From the NCBI RefSeq assembly GCF_042679605.1, contig NZ_JBHTMU010000015.1, forward strand, positions 32,822-96,821: a stretch of 64,000 nucleotides of DNA. The letters run 5' to 3'. The notes under the pieces were generated by a model. That model did no database searches, was not told where the DNA came from, and saw only the letters and a program-made list of their open reading frames with translations. The stretch is from Litorisediminicola beolgyonensis. GTDB taxonomy: Bacteria > Pseudomonadota > Alphaproteobacteria > Rhodobacterales > Rhodobacteraceae. The position numbers were made by a program, and so were the translations under genes. Positions 17,294 through 24,960 of the stretch are shown here, piece after piece (the first letter of the stretch is position 1; every line of letters begins with the position of its first letter).

Positions 17294-17325
17294 AAAAACC
17301 CGGGCCGATCGGCCCGGGTTTTTTT
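17294..17325 (+). terminator. strong intrinsic terminator of the F0 operon
   Basis: AACCCGGGCC and GGCCCGGGTT form a perfect stem around GATC, flanked by A residues before and a run of seven T residues after. It lies about 25 bases past the atpF stop codon. Confidence 0.95.
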
Positions 17326-17644
17326 GTTCGACTGTCCGCGAGGAGCGTCGGTCGATCATATCCAACGGATCGAAGCCTTTGGGCAAAGCGCAGCGCGGCT
17401 CGGCATCGAGCCCATACCTCCCCGATGCTACGCCACGACCAAGGACCGCTGTTGAGCAATCGCATTGACGCTGCGTTCCAGGGTGCTCTATCTCTGCCCG
17501 CATGGTGAACATGTTCTTCGCATCGCAGGACTATTATCCGCAGCTTTCATAACTGCGGATCATTCATCATTGGTTTTCCGCTGCCCCTGACAGCGGTCAA
17601 CATCCACTCGACCTTTTGCCAGGCGGCACTTCAGAGGTCGAAAA
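17326..17644 (+). promoter_or_regulatory. leader region of the tyrA-like gene
   Basis: This gap holds no convincing gene. A promoter-like pair TTGACG (17465-17470) and TATCTC (17489-17494) is separated by 18 bases. Two hairpins follow: ATCCGCAG-N9-CTGCGGAT (17536-17560), whose left arm runs into the 10-mer CCGCAGCTTT that also begins the two DnaA-box repeats near 8.7-9.0 kb, and CCGCTG-N7-CAGCGG (17578-17596). The stretch from about 17520 is AT-richer than the surroundings. Confidence 0.45.
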
Positions 17645-18436
17645 ATGAAAAACAACAATCGCTTTCAGAAGCCGACGCTCGGCATCGCCGGGTTCGGTGC
17701 GTTCGGACAACTTGCCGCCCGTCATCTCGGCCAGCATTTCGAAATCACGGCCCACGATCCGTCTCCGTCCGTTGCCGCGTCCGCCAAGCGCCTCGGAGTG
17801 ACGCTGACATCGTTGCGCTCGGTCGCGCGGGCGGATGTGATCCTCATTGCGGCGCCTGTGTCCTCGTTTGAGACGGTTGTCGGAGAGATCGCGGTGGCGT
17901 GTCGACCCGGGGCGCTGATTGTCGATGTTGGCTCGGTCAAAACCATCCCATCGGACATCATGCGGCGGCGGCTACCGAGCCATGTGGACATCGTCGCAAC
18001 GCACCCCTTGTTCGGCCCTCAAAGCGCCGCGAGGGGTATCGAGGGGTTGAAAATCGCGGTCTGCCCCATCCGGGGAAGTCGGCATGCGCGGCTGGCTGCA
18101 TTCCTGCGCAAGGCTCTGGGTCTGACCGTCCTCATATCGACCCCGGAAGATCACGACAAAGACGCCGCGATTGTCCAAGGGCTGACACATCTCATCGCCA
18201 AGGTGTTGCTGCGCATGGGGCCTTTGCCGACGCGCATGACAACGAAGAGTTTTGATTTGTTGTCCGAGGCAGTCTCCATGGTTCAGCACGATGCACCGGA
18301 AGTGTTCGAAGCGATCGAGAAGGCGAACCCCTATGCCGAGACAGTGCGACGACGGTTTTTTGATCTGGCCGCGGATTTGAGTGCCGAGCTGGAAACAGCC
18401 TTGCGAACACCGATATGCGACGACAGCGGACGTTGA
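17645..18436 (+). CDS. prephenate/arogenate dehydrogenase-like protein (TyrA family)
   Basis: A 263-residue NAD(P)-dependent dehydrogenase with an N-terminal Rossmann motif (GIAGFGAFGQLAARHL), the TyrA signature THPLFGPQSA and a helical C-terminal half. No chorismate mutase or ACT domain is fused. By family it would oxidise prephenate or arogenate in tyrosine synthesis. The gene stands alone, is visibly less GC-biased at third codon positions than its neighbours and is followed directly by a 111-bp inverted-repeat element, so it may have been acquired; a true tyrA may lie elsewhere. The ATG at 17645 gives MKNNNRFQKPTLGIAGFG. Confidence 0.8.
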   Translation: MKNNNRFQKPTLGIAGFGAFGQLAARHLGQHFEITAHDPSPSVAASAKRLGVTLTSLRSVARADVILIAAPVSSFETVVGEIAVACRPGALIVDVGSVKTIPSDIMRRRLPSHVDIVATHPLFGPQSAARGIEGLKIAVCPIRGSRHARLAAFLRKALGLTVLISTPEDHDKDAAIVQGLTHLIAKVLLRMGPLPTRMTTKSFDLLSEAVSMVQHDAPEVFEAIEKANPYAETVRRRFFDLAADLSAELETALRTPICDDSGR

Positions 18437-18547
18437 GTGAGCGGCGCCCAACGGCAGCGCCATCCTCAGAGCTGACCAGACCCGTTCCTAGCCACACTCC
18501 TGATTTTGCCGCACGCACCAGCGCTGTCATCCCCGCGCGCCGCTCAC
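18437..18547. repeat. 111-bp element bounded by 11-bp perfect inverted repeats
   Basis: GTGAGCGGCGC (18437-18447) and its exact complement GCGCCGCTCAC (18537-18547) enclose 89 bases with no gene. The element starts on the base after the tyrA-like stop codon and ends 34 bases before the alkB stop. It could be a long-looped terminator structure or a small non-autonomous mobile element; no target-site duplication is obvious. Confidence 0.5.
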
Positions 18548-18581
18548 CAAGAGCCCCGCACCGGGCCAGCGGGACACCGCG

Positions 18582-19706
18582 TCACCGGGGCAGCGGGGTC
18601 CGGCCCTTGTTGTAGTCCGACCAATCCTCGATCTCGGGATAGAACTGTCGCCGCCACGCCCGCACCCGCGGGTTCATCACCCGGCGCCAGATGGGCGGGA
18701 TCATCGCGGCGATGGACATGACCGGATAGCCGTAGGGCAGCTGCGGCGCCTCGTCCTCGGAATAGCTCTGCAAAAGCGGGAAGCGTCGGTCGGGCTTGTA
18801 ATGGTGGTCCGAATGGCGCTGGAGATTGATCAGGAGCCAGTTCGACGCCTTGAAGGACGCGTTCCACGAATGGCGCGGCAGAACGTGCTCGTATTTCCCG
18901 TGGCCCAGATGCTTTCGCGTCAGCCCGTAATGCTCGACGTAATTGACGAGCTCCAGCTGCCAGACCGCAACGCCCGCCTGCACCAGGAAGAGCCCGACGC
19001 CGGACCAGCCGCCCAGCCCGTAGGCGAGCCCGAGAAACAGTGCCTGCAGGCTCCAGTAGAGCACGAAGGGGTTCCGGTGATGCAGCCAGGGCAGGCCCTT
19101 GCGGGCCAGGAGCGCGCGTTCGGCCTCGAAGGCAGAGGTCCAGCTTTCCCAGAGCACGCGCGGATAGAACCGGTGGAAGCCCTCGTTGTAGCGCGCCGTC
19201 ACCGGGTCGCGCGGCGTTCCGACATAGCGGTGGTGGATCAGCAGATGCTCGGTGCGGAAATGCGAATAGAGCACCATCGCCAGCAGAACGTCGGCCAGCC
19301 GCCGCTCCAGCCGGTTCTTCTGGTGCATGAGCTCGTGCGAATAGTTGATGCCCACCGTTCCGGTCAGAACGCCGACGCCGAAGAAGAGCGCGATCCGCTC
19401 TCCAGACCCCAGGTGCTCGGCCCGTGTCGCGTAAAAGATCAGACCGAAGAGCGACGCCGCCTGCAGCGGTGCCCAGATCAGCGTGATCACCCGGTACCAG
19501 CGCAGCCGGTCCTCGGGCGTGTTCGGATCGGCATTGTCGGTCTCGAGACCCAGGGCCGCATCGAGCATCCCGAAGAGATACCAGGTGCAGAGCGGTGTCA
19601 GCGCCAGCCACCAGCCGCCCCAGACCGCGCCGATCCAGGGCATCGGCAGCAGGAGAAGCGACATCCAGAAGGGCAGGGCGGCGGACAGCCGGGCGGCCGG
19701 TATCAT
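18582..19706 (-). CDS. alkB: alkane 1-monooxygenase (AlkB family)
   Basis: An integral-membrane non-heme diiron hydroxylase of 374 residues. The histidine boxes are in order: HELMHQKN, EHLLIHHRYVGTPRDP and LQRHSDHHYKPDRR, with the additional NYVEHYGL motif typical of AlkB. Six or so membrane helices lie between them. The enzyme would oxidise the terminal methyl of medium-chain alkanes, taking electrons from rubredoxin; no rubredoxin or rubredoxin reductase gene is in the window. Desaturases share the fold, but NYVEHYG and the second box favour alkane hydroxylase. Single-gene unit facing the tyrA-like gene. Confidence 0.92.
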   Translation of the reverse strand: MIPAARLSAALPFWMSLLLLPMPWIGAVWGGWWLALTPLCTWYLFGMLDAALGLETDNADPNTPEDRLRWYRVITLIWAPLQAASLFGLIFYATRAEHLGSGERIALFFGVGVLTGTVGINYSHELMHQKNRLERRLADVLLAMVLYSHFRTEHLLIHHRYVGTPRDPVTARYNEGFHRFYPRVLWESWTSAFEAERALLARKGLPWLHHRNPFVLYWSLQALFLGLAYGLGGWSGVGLFLVQAGVAVWQLELVNYVEHYGLTRKHLGHGKYEHVLPRHSWNASFKASNWLLINLQRHSDHHYKPDRRFPLLQSYSEDEAPQLPYGYPVMSIAAMIPPIWRRVMNPRVRAWRRQFYPEIEDWSDYNKGRTPLPR

Positions 19707-19783
19707 ATGCGATTCTCCGGGTTCTGAGCCTGTATCACCTCGGCTCCAAAATGCCGCGAACCGGGCCGCGCGCCAAGCCCCGC

Positions 19784-20821
19784 TCAGCCCTTTGACGCAA
19801 GGGCGTGGGCCTTGCGCATGAGCGTGGGCAGATCGTCGGGCGAAAACGCCTCGGCCGGGATGAATTCGCCGCGCTCAGGGGTGCGGTCCATCGGCACCAG
19901 CGCGGTCCTGAGGCTGAGGCGGAGATGGAAATGCGTGAAGGTGTGGCGCGCGTCCTCGGGCAAGGCCTTCCACTCGGCCCGGATCGGCGGGGCCTCGAAC
20001 GGGGCATCGCCCCAGTCCGACCCCGGCCAGCCGAGCATGCCGCCCAGAAGTCCGCGCTCGGGACGGCGCTCGAGGAGCCAGGCGCCGTCGACGCGGCGGG
20101 CGAGATAGGCGATGCCGAAGCGCGTGGGCTTGCGCTTCTTGGGGCTCTTCTTCGGCAGCTCCGCCGCCGTGCCCGCGTCCCAGGCGGCGCAGTCGGAGCG
20201 CCAGGGGCAGAGACCGCAGGCCGGGCTGCGCGGCGTGCAGATCGTGGCGCCGAGATCCATCACCGCCTGCGCGTAATCGCCGGGGCGGGTGTCGGGGGTG
20301 AGCGCCTCGGCATAGCGGGTAAGCACCGGCTTCGACTGCGGCAGCGGCTGGTGCTCGTCATGGAGGCGCGCCATCACACGCTCCACGTTGCCATCGACAA
20401 CCGTCTCCGGCCGGTCGAAGGCAATCGCCGAGATCGCCGCGGCGGTGTAGGGGCCGACCCCGGGTAGCGTCAGGAGCGTCGCGTGATCGGTGGGAAAGCG
20501 CCCCTGATGCTCGCTGGCGACCGTCCGCGCACATTTCAGGAGGTTGCGTGCCCGCGCGTAATAGCCGAGCCCGGCCCAGGCGGCCATGACATCGGCATCC
20601 TCGGCGCGGGCGAGATCGGTGACGGTCGGCCAGCGCGCGGTGAATTTCAGGAAATAGTCGCGGACCGCGGCGACGGTGGTCTGCTGCAGCATGATCTCGG
20701 ACAGCCAGACCCGGTAGGGATCGGGCGCGACGCCCGCCTTGCGCGCCGCCGGAGGCACGCGCCAGGGCAGGTCGCGGGCGTGACGGTCGTACCACTCCAG
20801 AAGGTCGCTCGGATCGGGCAT
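19784..20821 (-). CDS. mutY: A/G-specific adenine DNA glycosylase
   Basis: MutY removes adenine mispaired with 8-oxoguanine. The 345-residue protein has the HhH-GPD fold with LPGVGPYTAAAISAIAFDRP, the catalytic Glu in SEIMLQQTTV and Asp in VDGNVERV, and a [4Fe-4S] loop (CTPRSPACGLCPWRSDC, four cysteines). The C-terminal half is the NUDIX-like 8-oxoG recognition domain. I prefer the ATG at 20821 (MPDPSDLLEWYDRHARDLPW) over one six codons upstream because GGAG lies at correct spacing before it. Divergent from the DUF721 gene. Confidence 0.96.
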   Translation of the reverse strand: MPDPSDLLEWYDRHARDLPWRVPPAARKAGVAPDPYRVWLSEIMLQQTTVAAVRDYFLKFTARWPTVTDLARAEDADVMAAWAGLGYYARARNLLKCARTVASEHQGRFPTDHATLLTLPGVGPYTAAAISAIAFDRPETVVDGNVERVMARLHDEHQPLPQSKPVLTRYAEALTPDTRPGDYAQAVMDLGATICTPRSPACGLCPWRSDCAAWDAGTAAELPKKSPKKRKPTRFGIAYLARRVDGAWLLERRPERGLLGGMLGWPGSDWGDAPFEAPPIRAEWKALPEDARHTFTHFHLRLSLRTALVPMDRTPERGEFIPAEAFSPDDLPTLMRKAHALASKG

Positions 20822-21041
20822 CGGGTCTCCGGGGCTCATGGTCGCGCAGAGGTGGCGCAGCGGCGCGCGGATTTCAAGCGCGGTGGCGGGTGGTCATGGC
20901 CTGACAGGCCCGACGTTATTGCCTAGCGGCGCTGCCGCTGTCACGTCCCGATCAACCGGCTTTGATGGGCGGGGCCGCAATCGCCTCTGGCACCCGCCGT
21001 CCGGCCCGGTAGAGTGACGCGCGATCAGAAAGGCCGCCCTC

Positions 21042-21554
21042 ATGCAGCGCCAGCGTTCCACCACGCGGGGTTTCGCCCGCACCGCCTCGCTCCTCGAGGG
21101 GCAGATCCGCAAGGCCTCGGAAAGCCGGGGCTTCGCGCAATCGCGCGTGCTGACCCATTGGGACGAGATCGTCGGCGCCGAGATCGCCTCGATCGCGCGG
21201 CCCGTCGAGGTGAGCTTCGGGCGCGGCGGCATGGGGGCGTCGCTGACGCTTCTGACCACGGGCGCCCATGCGCCGGTTCTCGAGATGCAAAAGGACCGCA
21301 TCCGCGACAAGGTGAACGCGGTCTACGGCTACAACGCCATCCGCCGGGTGCGGATCACCCAGACCGCGCCGCGCGGCTTTGCCGAGGGGCAGGTCGCGTT
21401 CTCGCCCGCGCCCGCCGCCGAGCCGCCCGCGCCCGATCCCGAAACCCTGGCCCGTGCCCGCGGCGTCTCGGAGGGCGTCGCCGATGACGGTCTGCGCGCC
21501 GCGCTTGAACGTCTGGCCGGGAACGTCCTATCCAACCCGAAATCCCGGGGCTGA
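21042..21554 (+). CDS. DUF721 / DciA-like protein
   Basis: A 170-residue protein with the DUF721 domain (residues about 20-110): LTHWDEIVGAEIASIARP and LEMQKDRIRDKVNAVYGYNA are the conserved blocks. DUF721 includes DciA, the ancestral loader of the DnaB replicative helicase; whether the alphaproteobacterial short form does this is not settled. The rest of the protein is Pro/Ala-rich. It lies between mutY and a DsbA-like gene, a grouping common in Rhodobacterales. Confidence 0.82.
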   Translation: MQRQRSTTRGFARTASLLEGQIRKASESRGFAQSRVLTHWDEIVGAEIASIARPVEVSFGRGGMGASLTLLTTGAHAPVLEMQKDRIRDKVNAVYGYNAIRRVRITQTAPRGFAEGQVAFSPAPAAEPPAPDPETLARARGVSEGVADDGLRAALERLAGNVLSNPKSRG

Positions 21555-21587
21555 CCGCCCCAGACTGACAGAAAGAGGTTTCTGCCC

Positions 21588-22262
21588 ATGACCCGTTTCC
21601 TGCTGCCCGCCACTCTTGCCGCCGTTCTCGTGGCCGGGGGCGGCTGGTTCCTCGGCCAGCCCGTCCAGACGCCCACCGGCCTGTCGCTGCCCGGCGCCGC
21701 CATGGCGCAGGAGGCCGCCGCGCCGACCGAGGCGGTCGAGATCGCGGACATGACCCTGGGCGCCGAGGACGCGCCGGTCGAGGTGATCGAATACGCCTCC
21801 TACACCTGCCCGCATTGCGCGCGGTTCCACGAGGAGGTCTTCGACCAGCTCAAGGCCGATTACATCGACAGCGGCAAGGTGCGCTTCACCTATCGCGAGG
21901 TCTATTTCGACAAATACGGCATGTGGGCGAGCCTCGTGGCGCGCTGCGGCGGGCAGGAGAAGTTCTTCGGCATCACCGACATGATCTATGCCGGTCAGAA
22001 CACCTGGGCCCGTGCGGGCGCCGATGGCGCGATTGCCGACGGGCTGCGCAAGATCGGGCTTCTGGCCGGTCTCGACAAGGACCAGCTCGAAGCCTGCCTG
22101 ACCGATGGCGAGAAGCTGCGCTCGCTCGTCGGCTGGTATCAGGAGAACGCCACCGCCGATGACGTCTCCTCGACGCCGACCTTCATCATCGATGGCGAGA
22201 AATACTCGAACATGCCCTATGACGAGTTCCGCAAGGTGCTCGACGACAAGCTCGGGGAATGA
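21588..22262 (+). CDS. DsbA-family thiol:disulfide oxidoreductase
   Basis: A periplasmic thioredoxin-fold protein of 224 residues with an N-terminal signal/anchor (MTRFLLPATLAAVLVAGGGW). The redox site is YTCPHCARFHEEVF, a CPHC active site as in DsbA, followed by a helical insertion and the cis-proline region SSTPTFIIDGEKY. It probably introduces or isomerises disulfides in secreted proteins. GAAAGAGG precedes the ATG. The last 4 bases overlap the CoA-transferase start (ATGA). Confidence 0.93.
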   Translation: MTRFLLPATLAAVLVAGGGWFLGQPVQTPTGLSLPGAAMAQEAAAPTEAVEIADMTLGAEDAPVEVIEYASYTCPHCARFHEEVFDQLKADYIDSGKVRFTYREVYFDKYGMWASLVARCGGQEKFFGITDMIYAGQNTWARAGADGAIADGLRKIGLLAGLDKDQLEACLTDGEKLRSLVGWYQENATADDVSSTPTFIIDGEKYSNMPYDEFRKVLDDKLGE

Positions 22263-23374
22263 GCGGTCAGGGACCGCTCGCCGGCCTCAAGGTCATCGAG
22301 CTCGCACGCATCCTGGCCGGCCCCTGGGCCGGTCAGCTTCTGGCCGACATGGGCGCCGAGGTCACCAAGATCGAGGCGCCGCAGGGCGACGACACGCGCC
22401 AGTGGGGTCCGCCCTTCATCGAGCGCGAGGGCGACCGCTCCGCCGCCTATTTCCATTCCTGCAATCGCGGCAAGCGGTCGGTGGTCGTGGACCTCGCCTC
22501 GGACGCCGGTCAGGCGGAGATGCGCGCGCGGATCGCCGAGGCGGATATCCTCATCGAGAATTTCAAGGTGGGCGGGCTCGTGAAATACGGGCTCGACTAT
22601 GCCAGCGCCGCGGCGATCAACCCGCGGCTGGTCTATTGCTCGATCACCGGCTTCGGGCAGGACGGCCCCTATTCGGGCCGCGCGGGCTACGACTACATCA
22701 TCCAGGGCATGTCCGGCTTCATGTCGATCACCGGACCCGAGGGCGGCGAGCCCCTGCGGGCGGGTGTCGCGATCACCGATCTTTTCACAGGGCTTTACGC
22801 CTCGAACGCGATCCTTGCCGCGATCCACCAGCGCGCGCGCACCGGGCGGGGCCAGCATATCGACATGGCGCTGCTCGACTGCGCCGTCGCGGCGACCGCC
22901 AACCAGTCGCTCAATTACCTCGCGACCGGCGAGGCGCCCGGCCGGATCGGCAACACCCATCCCAATCTCGCGCCCTACCAGGTCTTCGAGACATCGGACG
23001 GCCATATCATCATCGCGGTCGGCAATGACGGGCAGTTCCGCAGGCTTTGCGGGCTCCTGGACTTGCAGGCACTCGCGGACGACCCCGATTACGCGCAGAA
23101 TGCCGACCGCGTCGCGCATCGCGCCGCGCTGACCGAGGCGCTCGGCGCCGCGACCCGGACCATGACCAAGGCGGCACTTCTGGCCGCCTGCGAGGCCGAG
23201 GGCGTGCCGGCCGGTCCGATCAACGACATGGACGAGGTGTTCTCGGATCCGCAGGTCGTCGCGCGGGGCCTCAGGATCTCGCCCGAGGGCGTTCCCGGGG
23301 TGCGCTCGCCGGTGCGGTTCTCCGATGCCGAGCTGAGTTTCGAGCGCGCCGCGCCGAAGCTGGGCAAGGGCTGA
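22259..23374 (+). CDS. CaiB/BaiF (class III) CoA transferase
   Basis: A 371-residue family III CoA-transferase. The start (PLAGLKVIELARILAGPWAG) and the block MGAEVTKIEAPQGDDTR are hallmarks of the CoA-binding domain; the nucleophilic Asp that forms the acyl anhydride is in GQHIDMALLDC. These enzymes move CoA between carboxylic acids such as formate/oxalate, carnitine or 2-methyl-branched acids; the substrate cannot be read from sequence. The 4-base overlap with the DsbA-like gene implies shared translation without an evident functional link. Confidence 0.92.
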   Translation: MSGQGPLAGLKVIELARILAGPWAGQLLADMGAEVTKIEAPQGDDTRQWGPPFIEREGDRSAAYFHSCNRGKRSVVVDLASDAGQAEMRARIAEADILIENFKVGGLVKYGLDYASAAAINPRLVYCSITGFGQDGPYSGRAGYDYIIQGMSGFMSITGPEGGEPLRAGVAITDLFTGLYASNAILAAIHQRARTGRGQHIDMALLDCAVAATANQSLNYLATGEAPGRIGNTHPNLAPYQVFETSDGHIIIAVGNDGQFRRLCGLLDLQALADDPDYAQNADRVAHRAALTEALGAATRTMTKAALLAACEAEGVPAGPINDMDEVFSDPQVVARGLRISPEGVPGVRSPVRFSDAELSFERAAPKLGKG

Positions 23375-23492
23375 CATACAGCACTTTAGTATTAGTAGGA
23401 CGCGGGGCGACCCGCTATCATACTGAGTGCAGGATGGACCTGGCGCGTGAGACGCCGGCATCCTTAGGGAGAAAATCGGAGGGTTAGGACCG

Positions 23493-23786
23493 ATGTGTCA
23501 GGTCTTTGCGGGTCAGGATCCCGACAGGTATCGCTCGGTGACGCGGCGCTTGCGCCTGAACGGGCAATCCACGTCGATCCGGCTGGAAAACGCGTTCTGG
23601 AACACGCTCGACGAGATCGCCGAGGGCGAGGGCGTCTCGACCCCGGGCTTCCTGTCGAAGCTGCATTCCGAGGTTCTCGAACTGCGCGGCGAACCGGAGA
23701 ATTTCACGTCTCTTCTGCGCACGACATGCCTGATCTATCTCGACCGCGTCCAGGATCGCAGGCCCGAGGTGCTCGCCGCCGAGTGA
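23493..23786 (+). CDS. ribbon-helix-helix domain protein
   Basis: A 97-residue protein with a ribbon-helix-helix fold: the strand RRLRLNGQSTSIRLENAFW followed by two helices (NTLDEIAEGEGVS and GFLSKLHSEVLEL). This variant is common in Rhodobacterales and is annotated as a DNA-binding RHH protein; no toxin partner is next to it, so a simple regulator is more likely than an antitoxin. The preceding 118 bases hold AT-rich sequence and GGAGGGTTAGG before the ATG. An intrinsic terminator follows. Confidence 0.8.
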   Translation: MCQVFAGQDPDRYRSVTRRLRLNGQSTSIRLENAFWNTLDEIAEGEGVSTPGFLSKLHSEVLELRGEPENFTSLLRTTCLIYLDRVQDRRPEVLAAE

Positions 23787-23812
23787 GGCCCGCCGCCCCC
23801 TTTGCAGGACCG

Positions 23813-23841
23813 AAGCCCGGCTGATCTGGCCGGGCTTTTTT
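23813..23841 (+). terminator. intrinsic terminator after the RHH gene
   Basis: AAGCCCGGC and GCCGGGCTT pair around a 7-base loop, followed directly by T residues. It insulates the oxidation cluster that begins downstream. Confidence 0.9.
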
Positions 23842-23877
23842 CATCCGCGGGGCCGCGCATCGTCACTCTGTCGCGAT

Positions 23878-23895
23878 GTAGTACGTCCCTACTAC
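23878..23895. promoter_or_regulatory. GTAGTA-N6-TACTAC operator-like site
   Basis: GTAGTA and TACTAC are exact complements spaced by CGTCCC, 65 bases before the glyoxalase start codon and the only clear dyad in the region upstream of the oxidation cluster. It is a good candidate for the binding site of the cluster's activator or repressor. No regulator gene is encoded next to it. Confidence 0.5.
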
Positions 23896-23959
23896 CCCCT
23901 CCCGCCTCACTCTCTGCATGCTTGGTCTCACCAAAGCACAGAACCAACCGGGAGGCGGT

Positions 23960-24355
23960 ATGGCCAAAGCCATCCACAGCATGATTCGCGTTCTCAACGA
24001 GGCGCGGTCGGTCGAATTCTATGACAAGGCCTTCGGGCTGAAGATCGCGGACAGGCTCGATTTCGAGAAGTTCACACTCGTCTATCTGTCCAACCCGGAA
24101 TCGGAGTTCGAGCTCGAGCTGACGATCAACAAGGGCCAGGAGGAGGCCTACGATCTCGGCAACGGCTACGGGCATTTCGCGGTCTCGGTCGACGATCTGG
24201 ACGCTGAACATGCACGCTTCGAGGCCGAAGGACTGAACCCGCGCAAGCTGGTCGAATTCGCGCCCGACGGAAAGCTCGTCGGGCGGTTCTTCTTCGTGGC
24301 CGATCCCGACGGGTACGAGATCGAAGTGCTGGAGCGCTCGGGGCGCTTCAAGTGA
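23960..24355 (+). CDS. gloA: glyoxalase I (VOC-family lactoylglutathione lyase)
   Basis: A 131-residue VOC protein. All four metal ligands of glyoxalase I can be placed: His in IHSMIRV, Glu in SEFELELT, His in GYGHFAVSV and Glu in GYEIEVLER. The enzyme isomerises the hemithioacetal of methylglyoxal and glutathione. The start at 23960 (MAKAIHSMIRVL) is preceded by GGGAGG; an earlier in-frame ATG at 23918 adds residues unlike the family. As first gene of the oxidation cluster it may remove reactive ketoaldehydes made or imported by that pathway. Confidence 0.9.
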   Translation: MAKAIHSMIRVLNEARSVEFYDKAFGLKIADRLDFEKFTLVYLSNPESEFELELTINKGQEEAYDLGNGYGHFAVSVDDLDAEHARFEAEGLNPRKLVEFAPDGKLVGRFFFVADPDGYEIEVLERSGRFK

Positions 24356-24362
24356 GTTTCAG

Positions 24363-24387
24363 GCCCCGCCTGGGAGGCGCGGGGCCG
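24363..24387 (+). promoter_or_regulatory. intercistronic stem-loop
   Basis: GGCCCCGC and GCGGGGCC pair around a 9-base loop in the 63-base gap between gloA and the Tat-signal gene. There is no T-run. It may be a processing or stability element that sets relative transcript levels. Confidence 0.5.
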
Positions 24388-24418
24388 ATTGCAACCGGTC
24401 AGAGGGAGGAGACCTGAC

Positions 24419-24946
24419 ATGACCATGACCAAGAGCCTCAAGGGGCTGACCCGGCGCGAGCTTCTGTCGCGCGGTATGGCGGCGGGGGCGAGCTTTGTCG
24501 TCGGCGCCAATTTCGTCACCGGCAAGGGCGCGGCCTGGGCCACCGAGATGAACGCGATGAAGCCCGACAGCTTCGCGACGCTCGTTCAGATGGCGCGCGA
24601 CATCTACCCGCATGACAAGGTGGCGGACGAGTTCTACGTCGCCGCCGTCAAGGGCTACGACACGCCCGACGCGGTCGACAAGACCGAGGCGGGCATCGAG
24701 ATGGTGAACGCCAAGGCGTCCGAGATGGGCCACGGCTCCTATCTCGATATCGGCTGGGAAGCGGACCGGGTGAAGGTGCTCGAGGCGATCGAGGACAGCG
24801 AGTTCTTCCAGACCGTGCGCGGCGGGCTGGTCACCGGCCTCTACAACCAGAAAGCGGTCTGGCCGATCTTCGGCTACGAGGGCGAGTCCTATTCGCAGGG
24901 CGGCTACATCAACCGCGGTTTCGACGACATTTCGTGGATCGGTTGA
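24419..24946 (+). CDS. Tat-exported small subunit (gluconate 2-dehydrogenase subunit 3 type)
   Basis: A 175-residue protein with a twin-arginine signal (KGLTRRELLSRGMAAGASFV). The mature part matches the small gamma subunit that accompanies GMC-type FAD dehydrogenases such as gluconate 2-dehydrogenase and FAD glucose dehydrogenase: FATLVQMARDIYPHDKV near the start and RGGLVTGLYNQKAVWPIFGY near the end. In those systems the Tat signal of the small subunit carries the folded flavoprotein across the membrane. This one lies 14 bases before a GMC gene lacking its own signal peptide, which fits the same export mode. Confidence 0.85.
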   Translation: MTMTKSLKGLTRRELLSRGMAAGASFVVGANFVTGKGAAWATEMNAMKPDSFATLVQMARDIYPHDKVADEFYVAAVKGYDTPDAVDKTEAGIEMVNAKASEMGHGSYLDIGWEADRVKVLEAIEDSEFFQTVRGGLVTGLYNQKAVWPIFGYEGESYSQGGYINRGFDDISWIG

Positions 24947-24960
24947 GGGAGGACTGAGAC

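Noticed and set aside
13500..23400. Possible genomic island or prophage around the tyrA-like and alkB genes
   Set aside because: No integrase, transposase, phage gene, tRNA attachment site or long direct repeats; most genes in the stretch are core genes.
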